A stretch of 23,347 bases of DNA, from assembly GCA_003133425.1 (NCBI GenBank), contig PKXI01000335.1, positions 1 through 23,347 of the forward strand. Direction: 5' to 3'. The notes under the pieces were generated by a model. The model worked only from the letters and a program-made list of their open reading frames with translations, was not told the origin of the DNA and ran no database searches. Positions 1-7,056 of the stretch are shown here, in pieces. This DNA is from Acidobacteriaceae bacterium (GTDB taxonomy: Bacteria; Acidobacteriota; Terriglobia; Terriglobales; Acidobacteriaceae). A program made the translations under genes and the position numbers. How positions within the stretch are numbered: position 1 is the first letter of the stretch; each line of letters opens with the position of its first letter.

Positions 1-612
1 GCGGAAGAAGTTCAGCATCTTCACATCCGCCACAATCCCAAACGGCGAAGCAAGAAAATCCCCCAGGTCCATCGCCGGCATCGTGAAGACAATGTAGATA
101 AAGAAAGCCAGCAGAACATACTTCAAACTGCGCAGCGCAACATCCAGCCACTTCGGCACAACCAGGTTCCGCCGCCCCACTTTGCGTCCCAGCTTCCACA
201 AATATTCTGAGACCGTACCCACCGGGCAAAGCCACGAACAGAACGCCTTCTTCACCAGCAAGCTCGATAAAAGGAAGACGCACAGCAGAACCATCGCCGA
301 CGGATGAATCGGCGGAATTTGGCGCATGACCGCAAAATATCTCAGGTTCATCAGACCGGCGATTGGCAACCAGCCATCAACACCCGCAGGCCGCTCAAAA
401 TAGTGCGAATTGCCCTGGCTCTCGAAATAGCGGACCCACAGGACAAACTGGACTCCGATAATTGCGTTGAGCAAAAGAAATGCGAATTGCACTGCGCGCC
501 GCGTCTGTTGCGAACGGTCGGGCACCAATCTACGTACTAGACTTTTCTTCGGTTTAGCCGGTGCGAAATCGGCTATTGGAACCTCAACCGGGGATGGAGA
601 TAAAGTCGACAT
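1..612 (-). CDS. 4Fe-4S membrane protein, NapH/CcoG-like (3' end outside window)
   Basis: Partial gene: 204 codons are visible and the reading frame runs off the left edge, so the C-terminus is missing. I translated it from the minus strand. The ATG at 612 follows an AAGGA-type ribosome site (GGAAGGATGCC). The N-terminal 40 residues are hydrophilic and basic. Membrane segments follow near residues 42-60, 107-120 and 166-182. A CSWLCPVG motif at about residues 124-131 is the cysteine pattern seen in polyferredoxin-like membrane proteins of the NapH/NosR/CcoG type, where it ligates Fe-S clusters for electron transfer from the quinol pool. The remaining ferredoxin cysteines would lie outside the window. 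It diverges from the YwiC-like gene, which fits a respiratory context, but the exact partner enzyme cannot be told. Family is fairly sure; subfamily is open. Confidence 0.75.
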   Translation of the reverse strand, partial: MSTLSPSPVEVPIADFAPAKPKKSLVRRLVPDRSQQTRRAVQFAFLLLNAIIGVQFVLWVRYFESQGNSHYFERPAGVDGWLPIAGLMNLRYFAVMRQIPPIHPSAMVLLCVFLLSSLLVKKAFCSWLCPVGTVSEYLWKLGRKVGRRNLVVPKWLDVALRSLKYVLLAFFIYIVFTMPAMDLGDFLASPFGIVADVKMLNFFR

Positions 613-731
613 GGCATCCTTCCAGGCTCCACATTAAGCTCCAGAATCTCTCCGCCATAGGACTTAAGTCACAGCACATGCCATCATCCCTGTGCGACAG
701 TTACTACTGTCACGTAACACATCGAAGCATT
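613..731. promoter_or_regulatory. Divergent promoter region with two palindromes
   Basis: This 119-base gap separates the divergent Fe-S and YwiC-like genes. It contains a perfect 10-base palindrome, GACTTAAGTC (661-670), and a perfect 6+6 inverted repeat, GACAGT-TACT-ACTGTC (696-711). The second lies 20 bases before the YwiC-like ATG. Their position suggests operators for a regulator shared by both genes. Neither matches the FNR/DNR consensus (TTGAT-N4-ATCAA), so the regulator is unknown. Confidence 0.4.
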
Positions 732-1583
732 ATGGCGACAGAATCGGCAGTCTTCAGCAACGCCCGCCCGCAGAAACAGAGCACCTGGTTTCTTCCCCGC
801 GAGCACGGGGCCACCGCAATGCTCTTCACTCCCATCGTCTGCGCCGCGATTCTTTCGCGCGGGTGGCGCTGGAGCGAACTCGCCACCGTCACTGCCGCAT
901 TCGCTGCATTAGCCGCCAAAGACCCCGCGGTCGTATTGGCGCGTCAGCGCTTCGTCTGGAAGCAGCGGCATCCTGAAACCGCCCCCGCGATTCGTTGGTT
1001 TGCCGGCTGGATGGTCCTCCTCATCGCCAGCGGGCTCATCCTCCTCGCCGCCTGGCCCATCAAAGCGACTGTGGCTCTGGGCTCGGGCGTTGCTGTTTTT
1101 TCGGTCCTCGCGATTGCCATTAACGTAAAGAACCGTCAGCGGTCCACGCTCTTTCAAATCGCGAGCGCGGCGGCCCTTACCTCCAGTTCATTGGCCACAT
1201 CGCTCTCGGCAGCCGGAACAATCGCGCCCTGGTGCTGGTGGTTGTGGGTCCTGCTTGCGTTGCAGGCCACGGCGGGAATCCTGGTCGTACATGCACGCCT
1301 CGACGCGCGTGTTGCATTGCGCTCGACTGCGCCAGCCGGCGAAAATTTTCGCCGCGCAGCTCAAATCTCGCTTGTCGCTTTAGCCTGCGCCGCAGTCATC
1401 GCCACCGTCTTCCATCACGGATGGATCGCACTGGCTTTGTTGATCGCTGTTCTGGGCTACGCCTACGATCTCCACCGCCAGCGTAACGCCGAGGCTCTCC
1501 AGCTTCCGCTCAAGTCCGTAGGCCAACGCGCGCTAGCCCTGTCTTCGCTCTACGCCATCCTGCTCATCATCGGCCTTTGGTAA
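732..1583 (+). CDS. YwiC-like integral membrane protein
   Basis: A 283-residue membrane protein. The frame is open back to 561, but the upstream codons include the divergent promoter region. The ATG at 732 puts the family signature close to the N-terminus: PREHGA at residues 22-27, matching the P-x-E/Q-H-G-A pattern of YwiC-like proteins. About seven or eight hydrophobic helices follow with short loops; a basic loop (RQRFVWKQRH) sits near residue 75. In Bacillus subtilis ywiC lies in the nar/fnr region, and the neighbouring Fe-S protein here is also a respiratory type, which hints at anaerobic or nitrogen-oxide respiration. The biochemical role of the family is not established. There is no strong ribosome site before 732. 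Family call is good, function open. Confidence 0.8.
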   Translation: MATESAVFSNARPQKQSTWFLPREHGATAMLFTPIVCAAILSRGWRWSELATVTAAFAALAAKDPAVVLARQRFVWKQRHPETAPAIRWFAGWMVLLIASGLILLAAWPIKATVALGSGVAVFSVLAIAINVKNRQRSTLFQIASAAALTSSSLATSLSAAGTIAPWCWWLWVLLALQATAGILVVHARLDARVALRSTAPAGENFRRAAQISLVALACAAVIATVFHHGWIALALLIAVLGYAYDLHRQRNAEALQLPLKSVGQRALALSSLYAILLIIGLW

Positions 1584-1650
1584 AAGGATGTGTGACTTGG
1601 ATTGCGAGCGAACCGAGAAACCTCGGAAGCCTTCGGATGAATGAAGGTTT

Positions 1651-1720
1651 TGAAAGGGCGCGGCTTTAGCTGCGCCACAAACAGCAACAGGAGTAAGTTG
1701 GGCTTTAGCCCCCGAGGGAA
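1651..1720. repeat. Pair of GGCTTTAGCC-type hairpins (REP-like)
   Basis: Two short hairpins with the same TTTA loop stand between the YwiC-like and MBL genes. The first is GGCGCGGC-TTTA-GCTGCGCC at 1657-1676, with one G-T pair. The second is GGGC-TTTA-GCCC at 1700-1711. Shared loop, intergenic position and GC-rich arms are typical of dispersed REP-like elements. They lie between the ends of two converging genes, so they may also work as transcription barriers. Confidence 0.5.
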
Positions 1721-1816
1721 TCTTAGCGATCTCGATGAGTTAACCCTGCAGCTCTCCACCAATTCAAAGGCGTAGCGAGCAAAGAAACTGAAAGCTGAGA
1801 GCTGATAGCTGCATAC

Positions 1817-2779
1817 TCACTTCCAAGCATGCTCCACAGCCCCCGCCGGCATATTGTGAGTTATCTCCGTATAATTCGCCTCTATATCCCAAGCCATATC
1901 TTTCGGCACCCAGTTTCTGTCCCTCTCCGGTAACTCAACATGAATCTCCGCAAGCGTCTTCCCCGCGTCCACCTGCGTCTTCACCGCACTATATAAATCA
2001 ATCAAGAACTGACGCTGCCCCTCAAGAATCTCGATGCCGCCCGCATCCCCATGCCCCGGCAAAACAGAAAGCGGTTTGAGCTGCATCGCCTTCTCCAGCA
2101 CACGCGGCCAGTTGGCGAGATTCGCATCCCATAACTTGTTGCGCGGCCCGTTAACGGCGGCATCGCCGGTGCACAGCACGCGCTCCTTGGGCAGCCAGAC
2201 ATACCCATTCGCTGGCGTGTGTCCCCAGCCAAGAAAGAGAAAATCAACTTCGCGGGTTCCGTCCTTCAGAACAAAAGGGCTTTTGCGAAAGGTCTTAAGT
2301 GGCCGCTGCACATTGTCCTGGTGCAGGTCGCGCACGTCTTCGCGCTTTGTCTCGGCAGCCTGCCAGCGCGTGGGTTCGTAGCGATCCATCTCCCCGATGA
2401 TTTTGTAATAGGCGAAGGTGGTTGCGCCGGCAGCGGTCCAAAGCGAGTTGCCGTAAGAATGATCGCCGTGGGCGTGCGTATCGAAGACATAACGCACCGG
2501 TTTGGGGGAGAGTTGCTTGACCTCCACCATGAGTTCGCGGGCGCGGGCGGGGTAGTTGGCATCGACCACGATCAGATAGTCCCGCATCTCGATGACCGCA
2601 GTGTTGCTGTAGCCCTTTGGCGCGTCGCCAAGCAAAAACCAGACGCCGGGCGCAATCAGACGTATCGGGGCCGTCTGTCCGCGCAACCCAGCAACACAAA
2701 ATCCAAGAAGGAGAACGAAAGCAGCAAGAGCAGGCCGCATCAGCAGCATCCGTGCCGACTCATTCCCAGCCTGCCGCAT
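1817..2779 (-). CDS. Secreted MBL-fold metallo-hydrolase
   Basis: About 320 residues. Zinc ligands of the metallo-beta-lactamase fold are all visible (numbered from the chosen start): HAHGDH at 102-107, His187 in GHTPANG, Asp206 in CTGDAAVNG and His243 in LPGHGD. A signal peptide follows a hydrophilic start: MLLMRPALAAFVLLLGFCVA, probably cut near GLRGQ. The frame could begin at a TTG (2794), but the ATG at 2779 has a GGTGA ribosome site 4 bases upstream. ATGs at 2749 or 2740 would give a shorter, tidier signal peptide. It directly follows the beta-propeller gene, so the two are probably co-transcribed and exported together. Substrate unknown. The overall form resembles the periplasmic zinc metallohydrolases associated with quinoprotein systems, but no PQQ gene is seen here. 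Confidence 0.85.
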   Translation of the reverse strand: MRQAGNESARMLLMRPALAAFVLLLGFCVAGLRGQTAPIRLIAPGVWFLLGDAPKGYSNTAVIEMRDYLIVVDANYPARARELMVEVKQLSPKPVRYVFDTHAHGDHSYGNSLWTAAGATTFAYYKIIGEMDRYEPTRWQAAETKREDVRDLHQDNVQRPLKTFRKSPFVLKDGTREVDFLFLGWGHTPANGYVWLPKERVLCTGDAAVNGPRNKLWDANLANWPRVLEKAMQLKPLSVLPGHGDAGGIEILEGQRQFLIDLYSAVKTQVDAGKTLAEIHVELPERDRNWVPKDMAWDIEANYTEITHNMPAGAVEHAWK

Positions 2780-2794
2780 CGCTTCACCGCGCAA

Positions 2795-3793
2795 TCAATG
2801 CCCCGCTGCCCAGCCCAGCCCATCCGTCCCCTTGCCAGTAGCGATCGACCGCGCAACCTTCCACGTCGCCAGATCGACCTCGTCCACTCGATTGGCGCCG
2901 ACGCACGAGACATAAGCCACCCTGCCACCGGGCCCAGCTAGCACCTCCTGCGGATCGGCGCCCACGTCAACTTTGTGCGCCACCTTCATGGTCGCCATGT
3001 CGACAACGTCCACAACATTCTTCGCCGGAATCGGCATCAGCAGCCACTTTCCATCCTTGGTAACGGCCGCCCCGTAACCCAGTCCGCTCAGCGGAACCCA
3101 AGTCTTCACCGTGTTCGTTGCTGTATCGATCACCGCCATTTGCGGCTTTGTCTGGTCCGCGGTAAACACCCAGCGGTCGTCGTTCGAAATCGTAATCCGT
3201 TGCGTATTGTGCGAGATCGGAATAATCGTCAGCGTCGTGTGCGCCTTCATGTCCAGCACCGACACCGTTCCCGGTCCTACATTCGCCGTGTAGCCGCGCA
3301 GCCCATCGTGCGAAATCGTGAACATGTGGCTCTGCTGCTGCCCCGTCGGAATCGACCCCACAATCTTCCAGGTCTTCGGATCGATGATCGTAATCGAGCG
3401 GTCCAGCTCGGTCGTCACATACAGCATTCCGTCCTTCGGCCCAAACACCGGGCAGTGAGGACGTACTCCATGGTCGAATTGGATATTGCCGACAATCTTC
3501 TGCGAGGCGATGTCGATGACCACGATGTTCTGGCCGTCGGTTCCCGGCGCACCAACGCCGGAGTTGCCATAAATCGGCACAACGGCGAGCTTGCCGTCAG
3601 GCGAGCCGGCAACTTCGTGGCCGGTGGTTCCACCTTCCGCGACTGAGGCAAGCACCGATCCGGCTGCGGGATCGACAATGGCCAGGCTCTTGTCGCCCTT
3701 CTGGGCAACCAGCAAGCGGCCGTTTTGGGCAAAAGTAACGGGGACAGCGACAGAAAGCAGCACAAGGGGGAGAAGCAACTGAATTGACCTCAA
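2795..3793 (-). CDS. Periplasmic YVTN-type beta-propeller protein
   Basis: A 332-residue secreted repeat protein. It opens with a signal peptide (LLLPLVLLSVAVPVTFAQ). About seven degenerate repeats follow, each with a VDV/VID/IIDP-type strand and a TGKIVG- or TWKIVG-like turn: LAIVDPAAGSVLA, IVVIDIASQKIVG, ITIIDPKTWKIVG, VSVLDMKAHTTLT, MAVIDTATNTVKT, VDVVDMATMKVAH, VDEVDLATWKVAR. This is the pattern of YncE/YVTN propellers. The start is TTG at 3793: no ATG fits, and a GAGG ribosome site lies about 6 bases upstream. The gene stops at 2795, just before the MBL gene, so the two form a pair. Propellers of this class bind ligands or partner proteins rather than having a fixed catalytic role; the partner here may be the MBL protein. 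Confidence 0.85.
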   Translation of the reverse strand: MRSIQLLLPLVLLSVAVPVTFAQNGRLLVAQKGDKSLAIVDPAAGSVLASVAEGGTTGHEVAGSPDGKLAVVPIYGNSGVGAPGTDGQNIVVIDIASQKIVGNIQFDHGVRPHCPVFGPKDGMLYVTTELDRSITIIDPKTWKIVGSIPTGQQQSHMFTISHDGLRGYTANVGPGTVSVLDMKAHTTLTIIPISHNTQRITISNDDRWVFTADQTKPQMAVIDTATNTVKTWVPLSGLGYGAAVTKDGKWLLMPIPAKNVVDVVDMATMKVAHKVDVGADPQEVLAGPGGRVAYVSCVGANRVDEVDLATWKVARSIATGKGTDGLGWAAGH

Positions 3794-3819
3794 GGGGACC
3801 TCACTGGAGCTACCAAACG

Positions 3820-3825
3820 ACTATA
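3820..3825 (-). promoter_or_regulatory. Putative -10 box for the beta-propeller/MBL pair
   Basis: TATAGT on the minus strand (5 of 6 to the sigma-70 consensus) lies 26 bases before the TTG start and would give a leader of about 20 nt containing the GAGG ribosome site. No convincing -35 box is seen at 17-18 bases. Confidence 0.3.
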
Positions 3826-3927
3826 TCGCATGGGCGATTCAACCAGGAATGTCGTTGGCCAGATCAACGAATTGGACGTGAGAGAATCGACGCGAGCAAA
3901 AACCCGCAGTTGGCCTGAAATACTCTA

Positions 3928-4347
3928 CTAACTCACATCCCAGGGGTCATAGGTTCCAGCGATCCACGTGTGGCCTTCGGGGTCTTTCACACCAAACTCG
4001 CGGCTGCCGTAGGGGGTTTCAAGGAGCGGGCGGATGACTTCGGCTCCGGCGGCCAGGGCGCGCGCGTGGGCAGCATCGGCGTCCGGAACCACGATGTAGA
4101 CGGTACGGGTCTCAATGCCGCCGAGTTCACGCGGAGATTTGAAGCTACGGCTGAATTCGTCGTCCTTGCCAGTGCCTAGCATGATCATTCCACCGCCGAG
4201 GGTCAGCTCGGCATGGGCGATGGTTCCGTCCTCGCCTTCATAAACAGCATGCCGTTCAAACCCGAATACCTTGCAGAGCCAGTCGATGGCGGCCGTCGCA
4301 TTGCGATAACGATGTCCGGGGATGATGGTGCTTGAGGACTCGAACAT
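3928..4347 (-). CDS. VOC-family (glyoxalase/bleomycin-resistance-like) protein
   Basis: 139 residues, the usual size of a single-chain VOC protein. It shows the paired beta-alpha-beta-beta-beta layout: IPGHRYRNATAAIDWLCKVFGFE at the start of module one, AHAELTLGGGMIMLG closing it, then VYIVVPDADAAHARALAAGAEV and REFGVKDPEGHTWIAGTY in module two. The last motif (DPEGHTW) is the typical C-terminal strand. His, Glu and similar residues at the expected metal positions may bind a divalent ion, but not all VOC proteins are enzymes and no substrate can be inferred. The ATG at 4347 has a strong GGAGG ribosome site 5 bases upstream. It stands alone, divergent from the YkgJ-like gene. Confidence 0.85.
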   Translation of the reverse strand: MFESSSTIIPGHRYRNATAAIDWLCKVFGFERHAVYEGEDGTIAHAELTLGGGMIMLGTGKDDEFSRSFKSPRELGGIETRTVYIVVPDADAAHARALAAGAEVIRPLLETPYGSREFGVKDPEGHTWIAGTYDPWDVS

Positions 4348-4433
4348 TGAACCTCCGCCGGAAGATTAACCCGGCGCGGGCGAAGAGAGCAATGGCCAAA
4401 TTATGTGGAAGCTAGTCGGGTATCCTTGTCGGC

Positions 4434-5039
4434 ATGGGTTTGCCGCAGGGTGATCGGGAACTTGTGCAGATTGTGGATGCGGCGTTGGCTAATGCGGCGC
4501 TCAGGGCAGGCGCGCGGCTGGTTTGCCGGCTGGGGTGCACGCAGTGCTGCCACGGGGCGTTTACCATCACCGAGCTCGACGCGCTGAGGCTGGTCGCCGG
4601 GATAGAAGTGCTGCATCGCGAGAACCCCGACCTGGCGGCGGAGATCGAGCGGCGGGCACGCACGTGGATTGGGACCTATGGGGCCGACTTTCCGGGCGAT
4701 CTGGAAACCGGCAGGCTCGGCGATTCCGATGAGGATCGAGAGCGCTTTGCGGAGTTCGCCAACGAAGCGGCCTGTCCAGCACTCGACCCGGCCACTGGAC
4801 GCTGCGATGTGTATGAATGGCGGCCCATGACTTGTCGCGTCTTCGGTCCGCCCATTCAGATGGATGGTGGCACGGACGGCGCCAAGGCGCTTGGCCACTG
4901 CGAACTGTGCTTCGCGGGAGCGACCGAGGACGAGGTTGCTCGCTGCGAGATGCCGGTTCCGCATGAGCTCGAGGAAAAGCTGCTCGATGAGATTCCAGAG
5001 AAGGGTGAAACCTTGGTTGCATTCGCGCTGCTGCGGTGA
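4434..5039 (+). CDS. YkgJ-family cysteine-cluster protein
   Basis: 201 residues. The family's metal or Fe-S cysteine set is present: GCTQCCHG at residues 34-41, then ACPALDPATGRCDVYEWRPMTCRVFG at about 117-142, and further cysteines in HCELCF near 157-162. This CxxCC...C...C...C arrangement defines the YkgJ (zinc- or Fe-chelating) family, whose biochemical role is not settled. The length is normal for longer members. It is followed 41 bases later by alanine racemase on the same strand, so the two may be co-transcribed. There is no clear ribosome site before the ATG; the start is set by the conserved-looking N-terminus and the VOC promoter region upstream. Confidence 0.8.
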   Translation: MGLPQGDRELVQIVDAALANAALRAGARLVCRLGCTQCCHGAFTITELDALRLVAGIEVLHRENPDLAAEIERRARTWIGTYGADFPGDLETGRLGDSDEDRERFAEFANEAACPALDPATGRCDVYEWRPMTCRVFGPPIQMDGGTDGAKALGHCELCFAGATEDEVARCEMPVPHELEEKLLDEIPEKGETLVAFALLR

Positions 5040-5080
5040 GGAGTGGGGCGTCCGAGCTAAACTGACGATAGGACATCCTC

Positions 5081-6280
5081 ATGCAAATGCGCCCCTGCTG
5101 GGTTGAGATTCGCACCAGCTTCCTTGAAAACAACTATCGATTTCTCAAGAGCCTGGCAGCTCCCGATATTGAGCTCGTGGCCATCCTCAAAGCTGATGCC
5201 TACGGCCACTCGCTGGCGCTGTGCGCTCCGGCGGTGTTGCGCGCGGGGGCCAGGTGGATCGCCGTTACCAGCGTGGAAGAAGGCGTAGCCGCGCGAGCGC
5301 TGTGCCCCAGTGCGGACATTGCCGCGCGCGTCATGGTAATCGGCGGCGTTGTTCCCGGCCAGGGTGCAGCAGTGGTAGAGCATGGGCTGACCGCCGTCGT
5401 ATGGGAGCCTGCGCAACTCGACGATTTGGAAATTGCCGCGCGTGCCGCGGGAATGCGGGCCGGCTCGCTGCCGCTTCACCTGGAGATTGACACCGGCATG
5501 AGCCGCCAGGGTGCAAGTCTGGAAGGGCTCGCGCCGGTTCTGACGCGGTTCGAGCCAGGGTCGCCACTCAAACTCGAGGGCGTAATGACCCACCTGTTTG
5601 CCGCCGACGAATCCGATGGCCAGATCAACCACGCGCAGCTTGCCCAGTTACAGCAGGCGCTGGCGCTGGTTGAAGCCGCCGGGCTCTATCCGGATTGGCT
5701 CAATGTCGGCAGCTCGGCCTCGCTGCTTGGAGGCGAAGGCGGTGCGATTGTTGCCCTGGCCGCCCGGCACGGGATGAAAGCGATGCTGCGCCCGGGCCTT
5801 GCGCTCTACGGTGTGGCGCCCCGATTTGACCCACCATTTGCGACCGAGGAGCCAGCGGCCCTCAAGGCTGCGCGTTCCCAACTGCGGCCAGTGCTCACAT
5901 GGAAGACCGCGGTCATCAGCGTCCGCACTGTGCCGGCCGGAGCCGTGGTGGGCTACAACGGAACCTTCGTGGCCACAGAGCCTATGCGCCTTGCGCTGGT
6001 AACAGCGGGATACGCCGATGGCCTTAGCCGGCTGCTCGGAAACCGCTTCAGCCTGCTGGTTCGCGGCGAGCGGGCGCCGCTGGTCGGCCGCGTCAGCATG
6101 GACCATGTTGTGCTGGACGTGACCGGGATTGCCGGGGTCGAAGCGGGCGATGAGGTGGTAATTCTTGGAACGCAAGGGACTGAAACGATTACCGCTTACG
6201 ACCACGCCGACACTTCGGGAACCATTCCATGGGAGGTCTTTACGAGGATTGGGGCGCGGGTGCGGCGCATCGCGGTTTAG
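5081..6280 (+). CDS. alr: Alanine racemase
   Basis: 399 residues, PLP-dependent conversion of L-alanine to D-alanine for peptidoglycan. The PLP lysine is Lys37 in AILKADAYGHS. The second catalytic base is Tyr292 in VVGYNGTF. Other family signatures are MSRQG (Arg142), RPGLALYG (238-244), GYADG (310-314) and GRVSMDHV (336-343), and the C-terminal beta domain is complete. Two signatures are slightly off the usual consensus: KADAYGHS for KANAYGHG, and GYNGTF for GYGxTY. Neither removes a catalytic residue. An AGGA ribosome site lies about 7 bases before the ATG at 5081; a second in-frame ATG two codons on is possible. It converges on the cytidylate-kinase-like gene with only 15 bases between stops. 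Function is confident. Confidence 0.95.
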   Translation: MQMRPCWVEIRTSFLENNYRFLKSLAAPDIELVAILKADAYGHSLALCAPAVLRAGARWIAVTSVEEGVAARALCPSADIAARVMVIGGVVPGQGAAVVEHGLTAVVWEPAQLDDLEIAARAAGMRAGSLPLHLEIDTGMSRQGASLEGLAPVLTRFEPGSPLKLEGVMTHLFAADESDGQINHAQLAQLQQALALVEAAGLYPDWLNVGSSASLLGGEGGAIVALAARHGMKAMLRPGLALYGVAPRFDPPFATEEPAALKAARSQLRPVLTWKTAVISVRTVPAGAVVGYNGTFVATEPMRLALVTAGYADGLSRLLGNRFSLLVRGERAPLVGRVSMDHVVLDVTGIAGVEAGDEVVILGTQGTETITAYDHADTSGTIPWEVFTRIGARVRRIAV

Positions 6281-6295
6281 GCACCAGAAAGAAAC

Positions 6296-6949
6296 CTAGC
6301 CTGCTATGGTCTCTTCGGGACAAGTGGCTAGGCCAGCGCCACCCTGCACGGCGGCGATCATGGCGTCGGTCCCCATGCAAGAGTTCAGCAGCATATGGTA
6401 AAGCCCGCGCGTGCACCACTCCTGCTGATAGAACTTGCGGATGACCGAGGCGCGGCGCTTGTCATAGGCGGCCAGATGCTGGTCGGCATGTTGAGCCTGT
6501 TTCGGAAAGGCGTTCATGAACCAGTCGCGCTTGGCGCTGGCTGTGGCGTAGACAAAGACGTGAAAGCACCCCGGCTGTCCGGCCAGCGCGCAGGCCGCTC
6601 CCCGGCCCACCAGGACGCAGTTGCCCTGCTGCGCCGCGTCCGTAATCTCTCGCCGAATCAGCTTTAACATGCGCTCGGAGTCGAAGATGTGCTCATCGCC
6701 GATGGCCGCCATTGAATAGCCTGAGTCTTGCCAGAAGACCTTGCCGTAGCGGTAGTACCAGGGATCGAGCCGCTCGTCGAACTTGGCCGCCAGCTTCGGG
6801 TCTACCCCGGCCATGCGCGCCGCTCCGGCTACCAGTTCCGCGTCCAGCAACCGCCAGCCGAGCTTCTTGGCCAGATCGTGGGCGAATTCTCCGCCTCGCG
6901 AGCCGTATTCCCGCTCGACGGTAATCACCTTGATCGGCGCATGCACCAT
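6296..6949 (-). CDS. Cytidylate kinase-like family protein
   Basis: 217 residues from the ATG at 6949. The N-terminus reads IKVITVEREYGSRGGEFAHDLAKKLGW, the modified P-loop of the Cytidylate_kin2 family (compare REYGSGG...), then DAELV and a long helical middle. VLVGRGAACALA and FHVFVYATASAKRDW are the Walker-like strand and the LID-type region. The open frame reaches 7027, but the start at 6949 puts the P-loop at residue 10 as in relatives, and a GGAGG site lies 12 bases before it. This family is thought to phosphorylate nucleotides, but few members have been tested, and the P-loop here lacks the classic GKS/T. Substrate unknown. It stands alone, downstream of the DUF4097 terminator and convergent with alr. 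Confidence 0.8.
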   Translation of the reverse strand: MVHAPIKVITVEREYGSRGGEFAHDLAKKLGWRLLDAELVAGAARMAGVDPKLAAKFDERLDPWYYRYGKVFWQDSGYSMAAIGDEHIFDSERMLKLIRREITDAAQQGNCVLVGRGAACALAGQPGCFHVFVYATASAKRDWFMNAFPKQAQHADQHLAAYDKRRASVIRKFYQQEWCTRGLYHMLLNSCMGTDAMIAAVQGGAGLATCPEETIAG

Positions 6950-7000
6950 GGCTACGGTCGACCTCCGCGAGTCGAGCATACAACGGAATGCGTCCAGAAC

Positions 7001-7039
7001 AAAACCGGCGCATGGGATTAACCCCACTGCGCCGGTTTT
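7001..7039 (-). terminator. Strong rho-independent-type hairpin after the sigma operon
   Basis: A perfect 12-base inverted repeat, AAAACCGGCGCA (7001-7012) with TGCGCCGGTTTT (7028-7039), plus an inner TGGG/CCCA pair. On the minus strand it begins 18 bases after the DUF4097 stop and ends in TTTTGTTCT, the expected U-rich tail. Because the arms begin with A and end with T, it could also terminate plus-strand transcription. Confidence 0.8.
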
Positions 7040-7056
7040 ATTTCGATCTGCGGCTG

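Noticed and set aside
304..540. 78-residue open frame on the plus strand
   Set aside because: Opposite the Fe-S protein gene, which has a CxxxCP motif and membrane helices in the minus-strand frame.
561..731. Upstream extension of the YwiC-like gene
   Set aside because: It would run through the divergent promoter and the start of the Fe-S gene, and it adds 57 residues before the conserved N-terminus.
2219..2941. 240-residue open frame on the plus strand
   Set aside because: Spans the opposite strand of two well-supported genes (MBL and beta-propeller) and shows no family motif.
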